DNA of 64,000 nt from Ypsolopha sequella (lineage: Eukaryota > Arthropoda > Insecta > Lepidoptera > Ypsolophidae). Made by a program: the position numbers and the translations under genes. The DNA lies in the NCBI GenBank assembly GCA_934047225.1, contig OW203991.1:1984001-2048000 (forward strand), in the 5' to 3' direction. The notes beneath the pieces were generated by a model that ran no database searches, had not been told where the DNA came from, and saw only the letters and a list, made by a program, of their open reading frames with translations. Below, piece by piece: positions 19,746-30,584 of the stretch; within the stretch, counting starts at the first letter, position 1; the number at the start of each line of letters is the position of its first letter.

Positions 19746-21141
19746 GATTACGAGATACAAGCTCCACGTAGCACTCGCTACCTGCTGCCCGACACTATGA
19801 GCTACATGCTCCACGTAGCACTCGCTACCTGCTGCCCGACACTACGAGCTACATGCTCCACGTAGCACTCGCTACCTGCTGCCCGACACTACGAGCTACA
19901 TGTTCCACGTAGCACTCGCTACCTGCTGCCCGACACTACGAGCTACATGCTCCACGTAGCACTCGCTACCTGCTGCCCAACACTACGAGCTACATGCTCC
20001 ACGTAGCACTCGCTACCTGCTGCCCGACACTACGAGCTACATGCTCCACGTAGCACTCGCTACCTGCTGCCCGACACTACGAGCTACATGCTCCACGTAG
20101 CACTCGCTACCTGCTTCCCAACACTACGAGCTACATGTTCCACGTAGCACTCGCTACCTGCTGCCCGACACTACGAGCTACATGCTCCACGTAGCACTCG
20201 CTACCTGCTGCCCAACACTACGAGCCACATGTTCCACGTAGCACTCGCTACCTGCTGCCCGACACTACGAGCTACATGCTCCACGTAGCACTCGCTACCT
20301 GCTTCCCAACACTACGAGCTACATGTTCCACGTAGCACTCGCTACCTGCTGCCCGACACTACGAGCTACATGCTCCACGTAGCACTCGCTACCTGCTGCC
20401 CGACACTACGAGCTACATGCTCCACGTAGCACTCGCTACCTGCTGCCCAACACTACGAGCTACATGTTCCACGTAGCACTCGCTACCTGCTGCCCGACAC
20501 TACGAGCTACATGCTCCACGTAGCACTCGCTACCTGCTGCCCGACACTACAAGCTACATGCTCCACGTAGCACTCGCTACCTGCTGCCCGACACTACGAG
20601 CTACAAGCTCCACGTAGCACTCGCTACTTGCTGCCCAACTTTACGAGCTACATGCTCCACGTAGCACTGGCTACCTGCTGCCTGACACTACAAGCTACAT
20701 GCTCCACGTAGCACTCGCTACCTGCTGCCTGACACTACGAGCTACATGCTCCACGTAGCACTCGCTACCTGCTGCCTGACACTACGAGCTACATGCTCCA
20801 CGTAGCACTCGCTACCTGCTGCCCGATACTACGAGCTACAAGCTCCACGTAGCACTCGCTACCTGCTGCCCGACACTACGAGCTACAAGCTCCACGTAGC
20901 ACTCGCTACTTGCTGCCCGACACTACGAGCTACAAGCTCCACGTAGCACTCGCTACCTGCTGCCCGACACTACGAGCTACAAGCTCCACGTAGCACTCGC
21001 TACTTGCTGCCTAACACTACGAGCTACATGCTCCACGTAGCACTGGCTACCTGCTGCCTGACACTACAAGCTACATGCTCCACGTAGCACTCGCTACCTG
21101 CTGCCCAACACTACGAGCTACAAGCTCTACGTAGCACTCAC
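19746..21141. repeat. 47-bp tandem repeat array, ~30 copies
   Basis: The unit reads TACGAGCTACATGCTCCACG followed by TAGCACTCGCTACCTGCTGC and CCGACAC (47 bp). About 29-30 head-to-tail copies are >90% alike. Variants (ATGTTCC for ATGCTCC, CTTCCC for CTGCCC, CAAGCTCC) recur in blocks, which suggests amplification of multi-unit segments. Stop codons interrupt all frames, so it is not coding. Each unit holds a CACGTA word. Confidence 0.95.
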
Positions 21142-22910
21142 AGCCAAGCGGCGTCCAGCACTATTGTGAGACTCAAAGACAATATAACCACTTCGTTGAC
21201 TTTTAGCACAACTAGCTGAAGGAAAGCCTGGTTGTCTTACATGACTCTTTATTTTTTTTTTCCAAAGCCTTTTTAAATATCGGGACGTTTATGTTTTGTC
21301 TTTATGTTTATGTATATCTGGGCTTTGAAGTAGATATCAACTGCATTTATAAAACCAGTACAATTTTTGTACACATTTAGAATTTTTCATATTAGTTTTT
21401 ATCAAGCACTATAAAATTAGGTCACCGTCCACAAGCTAACGGACGTCCATCGTAAAGCCTTTGTGTATTATAACACCCATATCCTGAGAGCTAACAAATG
21501 ATAGTTTGTCAGCGAGACCTCGGAAACCGTTTTGTCTTCCGATAGATCCAACCGACCGGTCCGTTGGAACGAGATCCGATGCGATACATCGCCATCCTGT
21601 TTTATCTTTTTGTTTTACTCTCGATCCCAGCTTGGCTTGTATTTTTAGATTTCCGGTTTCCGTTATCTTACTTTTATTCTCAAATGGAAGTATGGGCAAA
21701 AAGTAAAGCACTGCCATTGCCATCAAGCTTGGTAAACAGAGTTAACTGCCAATTTAGGAGGTCTTTGACCAGCAGGAGACTTCTTTTTTCTTTAGCACAC
21801 TTGTCTGGCAGAATCCTTCTGCGTGTTACGCACGTGCTGCGTCCCCCTCTCAAAATATAAGTTTTAGTGGGAGTGGGACGGTGTGGATGTCTGGTTATCG
21901 GTGGGCACTATCGTTTTTGGATTAATATAGATGTTAGAGTGCTGAAACAAAAATCAGTGAAATCCACGAAACATCGTGGAAAACTGTTTTTCCTGGGCAG
22001 CTACTATATAAAAAGTATTTTAAAGTTACGAAAGACTTGAACTGCATTTTTTTTGTTATTAAGATGTCATTTCTACTATTTCTTCAATAGCTTTGAAATC
22101 TAAGATTTAAAAAATATATCTCTTAATAAAAAAATTGCGAATTTCCCAAAATCTTTGGGCGTACAATTTCTGAAAGGTGGCAGCCCTAATCGTGCCTAAA
22201 TTTTATAGTAAATAAGTTTTTATCGAAAATCATTCTGAAACTAATAATAATTGATAAAGCTTGATAAAATAATTAGCCTATTTCCAGTGCTAAGCAAGAA
22301 TACCACGTAATAATTTTTCTGACATAAATTAATTAAAGGGTGCTCAAAATATGCTTTTCAAAATTCATATTAAAATGAAAGCAAAGCTTGGATTACAAAA
22401 GGCATAAAAATATGTTGCTTAAAAAAACGAAAGGTATATTGCCAATACCAAATTTATAAAACAAAAAAAAGACAACAACCAAAGTGCCTTTTACGGTTCC
22501 ACAAAATTGGTATCACACACCATTTAATTAATTCGGATCGAATCAAAAGCTGTCTGGAACTTGACTAAAACCCAGATCTATCAACAATTAAGCCAGTGGC
22601 CAGTGGTAGGTATGTCAGTAGACTACTAAAGGCTGATGATTATCAAAACAATTTCCTTAAAAAATGCATCGATATAAATAGGTATTATTTTTTAATGTAT
22701 CCATTAGAGAAACAGATAAGCAAAGAGCTTTATTAATTATTCAGTAAGTATCGCCATTAGTAACAACACTGATCACTCGTTGTCGACCCTCAGGAACTTT
22801 GTAAAAGTTAATTAATTCTTATTTCATAACGGGCACGATTGATTAATTCGAAGACGAGTTTTAGCTGCCGCTATGATGAGTTACAATTAGAAGGAACGAA
22901 GTTCTTTGTT
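21142..22910. other. Mixed spacer
   Basis: The 21420-21860 segment is GC-richer and has overlapping ORFs on both strands (21436-21726 minus; 21506-21706 and 21564-21860 plus) with mutually antisense content and no recognised motif. It may be an old repeat. The rest is AT-rich and featureless. Confidence 0.35.
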
Positions 22911-23560
22911 TCAATATCTATCTATATACTAACAATAAAGTAGTAAAAAAAAGTCGTGTTTGTGAATATAATATTTTATCAAAATTTTAAATGAAATTTC
23001 GCGTAGCTTAATTAAAAAAAGTTTTTTCTTTTAATTTTTTTTTAGAGAATTTACGCGCTTTTAGATCATAGTTTTCAATATTATGGTATTTTTATTTATT
23101 TATGATTTTTTAAAGAATTTCCGGATGTTACGTCACATGACTCCTTTTAGGCCTGATACTGAATGCGGACTTTTGCCTTGCTTGTAAAAAAAAAATCTGT
23201 CATTCACAGAGTACTATATTGCTACATCTGGCAATAAAAAATCAAACAACAACAACAACGAAACTATGTTGAGTGTTACCAACGTCTGTTGGTAACACTC
23301 AACTAAGTTTGTCAGTCACAAGAGGTGCCTATTAATCCCGTGACGTATATTTGGCTGAAATTTAACGCCCTACCAGATGGTTATTAAATTTTAAAAGGCA
23401 AATAAACTAGTAGTTCGCCCCGAACTATGAACTCGCGATTCGATCTTGACCGATTTGGCTCGAACTTAAAAATTCAAATTTCATGACGTTCCGATTAACG
23501 ATACTCGAGTTATGGTCAGACAAACACACAACAATTCATACATACATACAAACATACATA
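22911..23560. other. Repeat-derived spacer
   Basis: The end (23400-23560) has the look of a SINE/LINE tail: TTCATGACGTTCCGATTAAC, GTTATGGTCAGACAAACACA and a CATACATACATA run. It includes the 23268-23303 hairpin. I see no exon. Confidence 0.4.
23268..23303. repeat. Perfect short hairpin (16-bp stem, 4-base loop)
   Basis: GTTGAGTGTTACCAAC (23268-23283), loop GTCT, then its exact complement GTTGGTAACACTCAAC (23288-23303). It has no bulges or mismatches and is preceded by an ACAACAACAACAAC run. Confidence 0.9.
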
Positions 23561-24044
23561 ATTATATTTGGTATCTCTCATGTATGATTGTCAATATTAA
23601 TCCATCACAGTAATTGTTGTCATCAAAAATTATATTTATTTTAATAATGCATTACTTCATAACAAATAAAATTAACCGATCAATCTGGGATTTCGTAACA
23701 AGATAGCAACACTTACTGCGTTCAGTTATATTTATACTGTGACCTAGACATGGACTTCATGTTCTGTTCTGTGACTCTGACAGTAATATTTTTTAACTTG
23801 ATGGCAAGCGACACATTTCTATACAGCCTTCAGTCAAGTGACGTCACACGAAGGTCAAATGAAAGTTGCAAGCTTTTTCGTAAAAATATTCATCATCATG
23901 AGATTTTTCAGAACAAAAGTTCTAAAATACGGCTTATTAAACCTAAATCTCGAAATGGTTTTCGAATTAACACACCTTCACATATTTTAATCTATGCGAA
24001 TTACTAAATCAGTACTGAAGCCAAAAATAGCATTTTTTTAATTT

Positions 24045-24195
24045 TTGTTTTTCTCGAGAAACCACTCAACAGGCTTGGAGTTGGTTTTCATTGTTACCAT
24101 CGTAGTGACCCTGGTCAACATAAATTACCACCACGCCGAAAACAGGCCAATGATTGAATAAACGCGGTCGGAGCCGCGGGCGCTAGTTGTAAATA
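24045..24195 (+). mobile_element. SINE-like repeat tail
   Basis: TCTCGAGAAACCACTCAACAG, then CATCGTAGTGACC, ending AATAAACGCGGTCGGAGCCG and CGGGCGCTAGTTG. The same body occurs inverted at 30300-30480 and forward at 47085-47270. The last word is the likely parent of the 81-bp array unit at 47246. Confidence 0.6.
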
Positions 24196-24207
24196 AATAT
24201 CTACAGA

Positions 24208-24385
24208 TGATTATTACATACGGCTTGAACACTCACGTGTGATTGTTGTTGACCATATGCCAACCGTTTCACCGATGCAATTTCGGCATTATCAAGGCGA
24301 GTGTCGTTCTTAGGATGACGGTGAACGCCGCGTTATATAGTCAACAACAATCACACGTGAGTGTTCAAGCGGTATTTAATAATAA
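24208..24385. mobile_element. Hairpin element with 31-bp perfect inverted ends
   Basis: 24223-24253 (GCTTGAACACTCACGTGTGA then TTGTTGTTGAC) is exactly complementary to 24340-24370, and looser symmetry extends a further ~15 bp outward. The 86-base centre holds, on the minus strand at 24300-24258, a hammerhead-like order: GCC, TTGATAA, a 5-bp stem GCCGA/TCGGT, GAAA, CGGTT, GGC. The core differs from CUGANGA, so activity is doubtful. Confidence 0.7.
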
Positions 24386-24554
24386 TTTAGTATGTCAGCT
24401 CACGCGAGTTTTAATAATATTATCTACGGATGAATTCACTTCTGGACGAGAACTTACTGCTGACTGCTGACTCGCTCCTCGCAGCTTGCCGCATCGCACA
24501 CTTCGGAGACCACCAGCTAAAGGACGGGGAAGATATAAGGTTTCTTTAAACGAC

Positions 24555-25850
24555 TCAAACTCAAACAATTTATTTGCATAAAAACATGGTACTATTAAGA
24601 TATAAAATTTATATATAATATATATATTGGTATAAACATTCCCAACAAAATCAAATTTTATGTCAAGTAGGTAGCCAAGACTCACATAGCTTATAAAAAA
24701 TTATCATATGTAGATACAAGTCTCTAACACTACGAGGCCAACTCTACAAACCCTAACTCTAGAAACCCTACATCTTACTCAAAAAGTATGGCCTGGCCGC
24801 TCCATGGCCGTCGCACAAACACTCCCATGGACTTATGGTAAGAAATAAAGTCACTGGTCTTTGATGTTGTCTCATGCAATAGTTCCATGAAACGGCCAGC
24901 ACCCGTAGCACAGTGTTTAATCGCTCGCGACGCGACTTATTGAATTGCAAGTGCGAGGAGCGTGACATACTGTTTAATCGCAAAAACATCGTGTCACGCT
25001 CCTCGCACTTATGACTCAACTAAGTTGCGTCGCGCGCGATTAAACACTGTGCTATGGGTGCATGTCATACTTTTTATATATTTACCTACCTATATAGTCC
25101 CATATAGTATATCTGCTTTTACAATTATTCCATATACTAACTAACTAACGTTAATTCTAGAGGAATCATAACATAAGTTAGGAAATTATACTAACTACTA
25201 TTATGACAAAGATCACTATCATAAACCTATGTTTTATTATCGTCTAAGTAATCATTTATTCTATAATATATCTTTTTCAATAGACCCTGCTTAATATACA
25301 GTTTGAACTTAATCTCTGACAAAGTAAGGACCTCCTTTGGAAGTTTATTGTAAAATCTTATGACATGTCCTAGGAAAGAGGTTAGCAAGTCTGATTTTTG
25401 AAAAGCCAGTTTATGTTTATTTCTGGGTTCCTTACAGTGTTACTCACCAAGCCTCGGGACTCAATATTTTTTCTGACATAAATTACCAAGGAACACTTAA
25501 TGTATGAATTGCTTTAAATTTTTCTTTAAATGTATCCCGGTGCTTCATATTATAAAAAGCCCGAATTGCTCTCTTCTGCAAAACAAAGACTGCGTCTATA
25601 TCCGCGGCTTTACCCCACAACAGTACCCCGTATCACATAGTGCTGTGAAAGTAACTAAAATAGACTAATCTAGCAGTATCTACATCAGTAATTTACCTTA
25701 TGCGTCTAATAGCGTATGCAGCTGAACTAAGTCTACCACATGTTTGTGTGCTAATCCTAGCCTGCATGCCTAATTTCAGATTTCTAGGACTTCAGAAAGT
25801 ATTTGACCCTTGAGGTTTTGATGATCATGAGTCAGTCAGTCAGTTACAAA
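24555..25850 (-). pseudogene. LINE reverse-transcriptase remnant and 3' UTR (Jockey/CR1 type)
   Basis: The minus strand from about 25850 encodes broken pieces of an ORF2 C-terminus: YGVLLWGKAADIDAVFVLQK, RAIRAFYNM, then KILQ and further fragments separated by stops. YGxxxWG...LQKRAIR is a standard block after the RT domain of Jockey-like elements. A long AT-rich 3' UTR follows, ending near 24555-24585 with AAATAAATTGTTTGAGTTTG. The UTR is interrupted by the fold-back element at 24899-25061. Confidence 0.6.
24899..25061. mobile_element. 163-bp fold-back element inside LINE 3' UTR
   Basis: The left arm starting GCACCCGTAGCACAGTGTTT is mirrored by the right arm ending GCTATGGGTGC. Arms are ~70 bp, including AAGTGCGAGGAGCGTGACA and its complement, with a ~22-base centre. 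The outer and inner thirds (TTTAATCGC words) also repeat directly. It is CpG-rich and non-coding. Confidence 0.85.
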
Positions 25851-26936
25851 ATCAACGTAAGTATTTTAGGTATTAACAAAATCCAAAGTATAAAAGCAAG
25901 ACAAATGAAATTTCATCTTATCCTGAAAATTTGGACTATCTAGTATTATCCAGACTGAAGCTATGATGGTTCGAAAATACGACGAAACGCTTTGTAAAAA
26001 GTACGTAGTGCCCTGCTTTCTTTGGCTCGTCTTGGCATAGGCACTACCGTGGGCCCAGATACGACGCACTTATTAGTCAATCACGTGTCAATCTAACACA
26101 TTGGTAATTCTTATTACGCTGTAATACTTAAATCGAACCGAAATCGTGTAAAAATAGTTAACATGAAGTGCAAAAGCATTCTTGCCATGTTGAACTTGAA
26201 GTAGATATGTTTCGCAGTTTCATACCGATTTCCATAACAACAAATCGAATGCCAATAAAACATGAAAAATAGTCCCCCATCTACATCACAACGGGCTCTT
26301 ACAGTTACTGTTGCGCCGATACAATACAATACAAACATCTCGCCCGCCATCGAAATGCGCGCTAAAATACATTCTCCATTCCCGCCATAAATCAAGTTGT
26401 CAGTGTTGCCACGTTATAAATTCGCGGGTAGCCGCCGCCACGCGCAACGCACCTGCGAGCGGGCAACATTACCTTGATTGCCAGCAGCGCGACTCTGGAT
26501 TCACTGGTGCACACTTCGCTTTTGAACATACCTACAGATAGTGCCAGTTGAGACCACTCTACCTTGGACTCTCTGTCTCATGATTTCGAATAACCTAGCT
26601 CTAACCTACGGGCATATGCGGGTGATTTGAAGGGTCACGGCTGCTGGTTTCAACAGTCAACCATCTTTCACCGAAGTTTCTTGCTTTAACGTTCTTTATG
26701 CATAGCTCTTTGTTTCACAGTTTCAGCTGTAATGAGTCGGAAGTTTTCTAAATTAGACTCGTAACGTGTGCTTCTTGCTCCTCAAAAGGAATTTACATTT
26801 AAAGTTATATGAAAGTTATGAATATCATACGTCTGCAGTTTCCATTTACGATAAACTAATTTTCTTACTAAATTTCAACAGTTGTTTGTTTTCTCTTAAT
26901 CTCCCACTTTATCTGGATGTGTTTAAAAAAATTATA
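25851..26936. other. Spacer with CpG-rich patch
   Basis: 26400-26500 is CpG-rich (GCCGCCGCCACGCGCAACGC). ORFs around it (26114-26395 minus, 26311-26541 plus) are unrecognised. No exon signals stand out. Confidence 0.35.
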
Positions 26937-27872
26937 CGAACTCGTGTGTAGTGATGTATGACAGAGACAAAAGTACAGACTCAATCAAACCTTGGAGTGA
27001 TCATTAAGGTGATATAACGTGCTAGCAAAGGTCCCCGTTACTCCAGGCAGAAAGACCCGCAGTGCGAAAGGGACGGAATCGGCGAAAAATGTCAAAAAGT
27101 CGGTTTTAAATTAATGCAAAATTAACTAAAATAGCTACAAAAAATTCTATAACCAGTAATTTAGGTGTAGTTAAAACCCATCTAAATAAATATTTTTCAA
27201 GTCTGTATGCTATCCTAATTTGTCAGAATATCAAAAAAAGTGTAAATTTAGATCTGATTTCAATAATTATTTCTATCGAATGAAATTCCTCCTATCGCGT
27301 TTCTGATAGACCAAAATCTAGTAAAAGATCCCAAAATTGTTATACTAATTTATTTTAGTTGGAACTTCATTAAAATAGCAGATAAATAACTTCAAAAAGT
27401 GTCAATTTTCACGGTATAGCCCCTTAATCAAAAAGCTCACATAAGAGCGCTCGTTGGTCGTGTCCTGGTTTATTCATCCAAGGTTGTGTGTGAAGGATTA
27501 TGTACTTTATGAAGCTACTTTGAAACTCAGCTGAAGAATATATAATTCGTATGGTCTACTGAGCGCTGTGAGCTCTGCAGCGCATGCAAAACGTTGAAAA
27601 AAAGCACAGTGCTCAGTAACAGAAGCCATGCAGAAGTCAACCGAGGTGCTATACTCGAAAAATAAAACCTTGACAGTACGCCAACTGTTCAGTTTGAAGA
27701 CCTGGGGCTCTACCGCGTAATTCTCATTAGTATCAACTTCAAGCAAATGCATGCGAAATTCAACGCGTGCAAAAGAGATGGCATGTTAGGCGGGCGTCGT
27801 CGCACGCACGTCAAATTTCAATCTCAAGTTGATGTTGATGAAAATGAGAATTACGCGGTAGACCCGCTGCAT
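26937..27872. mobile_element. Rearranged inverted-repeat transposon, interrupted by a TTAA MITE
   Basis: 26937-27000 and 27430-27605 match 48668-48895 closely (ACTCGTGTGTAGTGATGTAT; CATAAGAGCGCTCGTTGGTC). 27705-27872 is the inverse of the two ends of that element: GGGGCTCTACCGCGTAATTC at its left and GAATTACGCGGTAGACCC at its right. So the internal part and the ends lie side by side in opposite orientation, with ~100 unrelated bases (27606-27704) between them. No transposase was found. Confidence 0.65.
27004..27427. mobile_element. TTAA-flanked MITE (piggyBac-like), copy 2
   Basis: TTAA at 27004-27007 and 27424-27427 bracket a 424-bp unit nearly identical to 460-883, with end word GGTGATATAACGTG. 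It lies inside the repeat at 26937-27872, whose relative at 48668-48895 lacks it, so that repeat was the older resident and this is an insertion. Confidence 0.85.
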
Positions 27873-28185
27873 GTTTCATAAAATCACTTCGGGAGCTAAT
27901 TAATGAATTTGCCTTTCATATTTTATCAAGAGTGTCTATTATAGACTCTATAATGGAATATCTATATAGAATAGAATAGAAGTGTGCACACATATCCTCT
28001 GCTCAACGACTGCCTTTTATACACCAGTTTGTCTACAACAAGATGGCTTAAGTCCGCGACTTAGAAGTCTATCGGTTTTCCAGTTATAGAACGGTGGATA
28101 CTGACTCAAAACAGTTATAAAACGGTGGATACTAACTCAAAATTGTTATAAAGAACCATCTTAGTTGCCGTTTTGTATAGGTTAT

Positions 28186-28583
28186 GAATTCCCTTTAAGA
28201 GAGAACTATTCTCGTCTGCTACGAAACGCACAAATTAGGATAGTTCTTCTTATTTTTTAATTAAAGATATTAAATAAATGTGATTTATGGCATTTCGCGA
28301 AACACTTTAATGTCAGTTAGGTTTTTCCAGAAACATTTTGTTACAATATAGTAAATGAATGGGCACACAAACTTAAATGCGTGTTTTATGTTTGTGTGCC
28401 CATTAATTTACAAAGTAATGCATTAAATAACGAAGTTTTGCCAGAATAGCTTAACTGATATGGAACTTTTTTCTAAATGTCATATATCACATTTATTTAA
28501 TATATTTAATTTAAAAATAAGAAAAACCATATTAAGTTATGCGTTTCGTAGCAGACGAGAATTGTTCACCCTTAAGGGAATTC
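28186..28583. mobile_element. ~400-bp palindrome
   Basis: GAATTCCCTTTAAG at 28186 is mirrored by CTTAAGGGAATTC ending at 28583. The arms run to a centre near 28385, where GGGCACACAAAC / GTTTGTGTGCCC face each other. Arms share CTACGAAACGCA / TGCGTTTCGTAG. It is non-coding; the 70-codon ORF at 28460-28672 is incidental. Confidence 0.8.
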
Positions 28584-28589
28584 TTAACC

Positions 28590-28768
28590 TCTACGAAACC
28601 CAAATTAAGATGCTTCTTCTTATTTTTGAATTAAAGATATTAAATAAATGTGGTTTATGGCATTTCACGTAGGTTAATGCCAGTCAGGCTTTTCCGGCAA
28701 AAGTTTGTTATTTTATGCATTACGTTGTAAATGAAAGGGCACACAAACTTAAAACACGCTTTTAGGTT
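28590..28768 (+). repeat. Third, direct copy of the palindrome arm
   Basis: TACGAAACCCAAATTA...TTAAAGATATTAAATAAATG...GGGCACACAAACTTAAA repeats the left arm of 28186-28583 in the same order and orientation with ~15% differences. The locus is therefore arm, inverted arm, arm. Confidence 0.75.
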
Positions 28769-29124
28769 AAAGTTTAAAATCAATTGAACGTCTCTGGCCT
28801 AATATTCTGGTCTAAGATATTTCAGCACGGCCAAAGGCCGAGTGTCCTTTTCGAGTGAAATTATTTTCTTGGTCTCTAATCCCGTCGGGTCGGAGGCTCG
28901 TTGCGGGGAAGGCCCTACGGTCTATTGTCAGTGACATGTCGCGTCACGTAGATTAGCCATTTATTCAAAATTTGTAAAATATTCCCAATAAAAAGTATGA
29001 GAAAAAGAACTGTTTTTTTTACAATTCTGTGTCTTATTTGTGATTCTGATTCATATAAAACTATGACAGAAATAAATTTCTGTGTTTGAACACTTGGCGA
29101 TTTATCCATCGCATGGAGATATAA
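28769..29124. other. Spacer
   Basis: A GC patch at 28880-28915 is present. No gene or delimited repeat was found. Confidence 0.4.
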
Positions 29125-29251
29125 ATTATTATTATATCATTGCAGTATAGAAACGCAGAAACCTCCCGGATTCGATTCCCGGTTCAGAGCTCTTCACATC
29201 CAGATTTACTTTTCTTTCTGCGTTTCTATACTGCAATGATATAATAATAAT
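29125..29251. repeat. Hairpin with 37-bp perfect stem and B-box-like loop
   Basis: 29125-29161 (ATTATTATTATATCATTGCA then GTATAGAAACGCAGAAA) is exactly complementary to 29215-29251. The 53-base loop contains GGATTCGATTCCCGG, close to the Pol III B box (GGTTCGANTCC). As RNA it would form a long, mismatch-free stem. It may be a very young fold-back MITE or a hairpin RNA locus; the sequence alone cannot say. Confidence 0.85.
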
Positions 29252-29774
29252 CTGATTCATATATTTCAATATAGCTTGAGGGTTCATTTTCAACCTTTAT
29301 AATAGAGGTAGGAAAGTGATATATAAATTATTACATGTTTATTGTGCATGAAAGACATTAAAGTGCATTAAAGAAACTGATATATGGCAATATATCACTC
29401 ACAGGTAGTAAATTTCAAATAAAATTGAAGAGGTACCTAATTGCAATGTGTCCCTACAGCCTAACAGAATTTTATAATTACAGTAAGCAAATGACATAAA
29501 TGTTTTACGTATTCAATTTTTATATAGTATTAAATATTTCTTGAAATTGTTGACATTGAATAAACTGTATAACAACAATTAAAATTCTGTGCTTAAAACT
29601 ATTTGTGAGTGTTTTGTAATTACTATCTATAATTATAATATATAAATGTTGTGAATAGAATTTGATAAAATATGTTAATTTAAGCTTAGTGTTATCATGA
29701 ATCGATGTATAGTAATCAATAAAATTATTGTTTTTGTTGTTAAAATCTAATTAAGTTATAATGTTATTTAGTTA
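29252..29774. other. AT-rich spacer, probably LINE 3' UTR
   Basis: No exon. It leads into the LINE tail at 29775-29905 and may be part of it. Confidence 0.4.
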
Positions 29775-29905
29775 ATAATTGCTACACCAGTTGGTGAAAT
29801 CACACTGGCATAACTTACTTGTACTTACAAATATTTTATTATTTTGTATTATTTAAGATCTTTACAACCTGTGATTTATTGCAATAAAAAAATGAATGAA
29901 TGATA
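29775..29905 (+). mobile_element. LINE 3' tail
   Basis: GCTACACCAGTTGGTGAAAT, then TGTGATTTATTGCAATAAA and a TGAATGAATG tail. The same order (TTACACCCAATGGGTAAAAT, ATTTAATGCAATAAATA, TTGATTGAGTGATTGA) occurs at 36748-36846, marking two copies of one LINE 3' end. Confidence 0.6.
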
Positions 29906-30299
29906 TAATAAAGAGTCTCTGTCTATAACACAACTGAGTATTACCGTTTGAAATGTGAACATTAAGGTTTAGTCTGGATTTATAGGTATTCTTGAAAACC
30001 ATAAAGTTGTTGACTTTATGAAACAAGATCTCTTCAAGAGCCGTTAAGGGCCCGTGCACACTATGTGTGTTATTTTCTTATTGTATTATTTCGCCAACGA
30101 CAATTTGCAAACCATAATCGTCCTTTATCCTCGAGCGATCGGTTTTAAAATTTGTATACAAAAACTGTTTTTTTTTTGATAAGACTCATCCCTTAAATGG
30201 CTTGAGCGGAGAAGCACATCAATAACGAGAAAATTAGCTATACAACAATATAAAAATGTATATTCTTTAATTCTTTCACCCGCGTCTCCACCTGCGTGT
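29906..30299. other. Spacer
   Basis: No gene or delimited repeat was recognised. Confidence 0.4.
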
Positions 30300-30480
30300 A
30301 TTTAATCTTTACCCTGTTTTCGGCTTGGTGGTTATTTTATCGACACCCCTTATAGCATTTATGTTTACCATGGTCACTACGATGAAAAATTAAGAAAACC
30401 GCATCCAAATCCGTTGAGTGGTTCTCAAGTTAAAACGGAACATACATACACACAGAAAGACAGACAAAAATTCTAAAATT
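30300..30480 (-). mobile_element. SINE-like repeat, inverted copy
   Basis: The minus strand has TTGAGAACCACTCAACGGAT, GGATGCGGTTTTC, CATCGTAGTGACCATGG and CCAAGCCGAAAACAGGG, matching the bodies at 24045-24195 and 47085-47250. Confidence 0.6.
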
Positions 30481-30584
30481 TAATTTCAGCCTCAGTAAAG
30501 GTAATAACCAATTTTATTTATTTAGATAAAACATGTAGATAAACATTACATTACAGAAGATAACATTCAAAAGGGTCAAAACCG

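Noticed and set aside
19746..21141. CRISPR-like array
   Set aside because: Direct head-to-tail satellite units without unique spacers, in a eukaryotic sequence.
21436..21860. Overlapping 66-98-codon ORFs on both strands
   Set aside because: Mutually antisense, no motif, no splice or promoter support.
24395..24685. 96-codon minus-strand ORF
   Set aside because: Crosses the border between unrelated sequence and a LINE 3' UTR.
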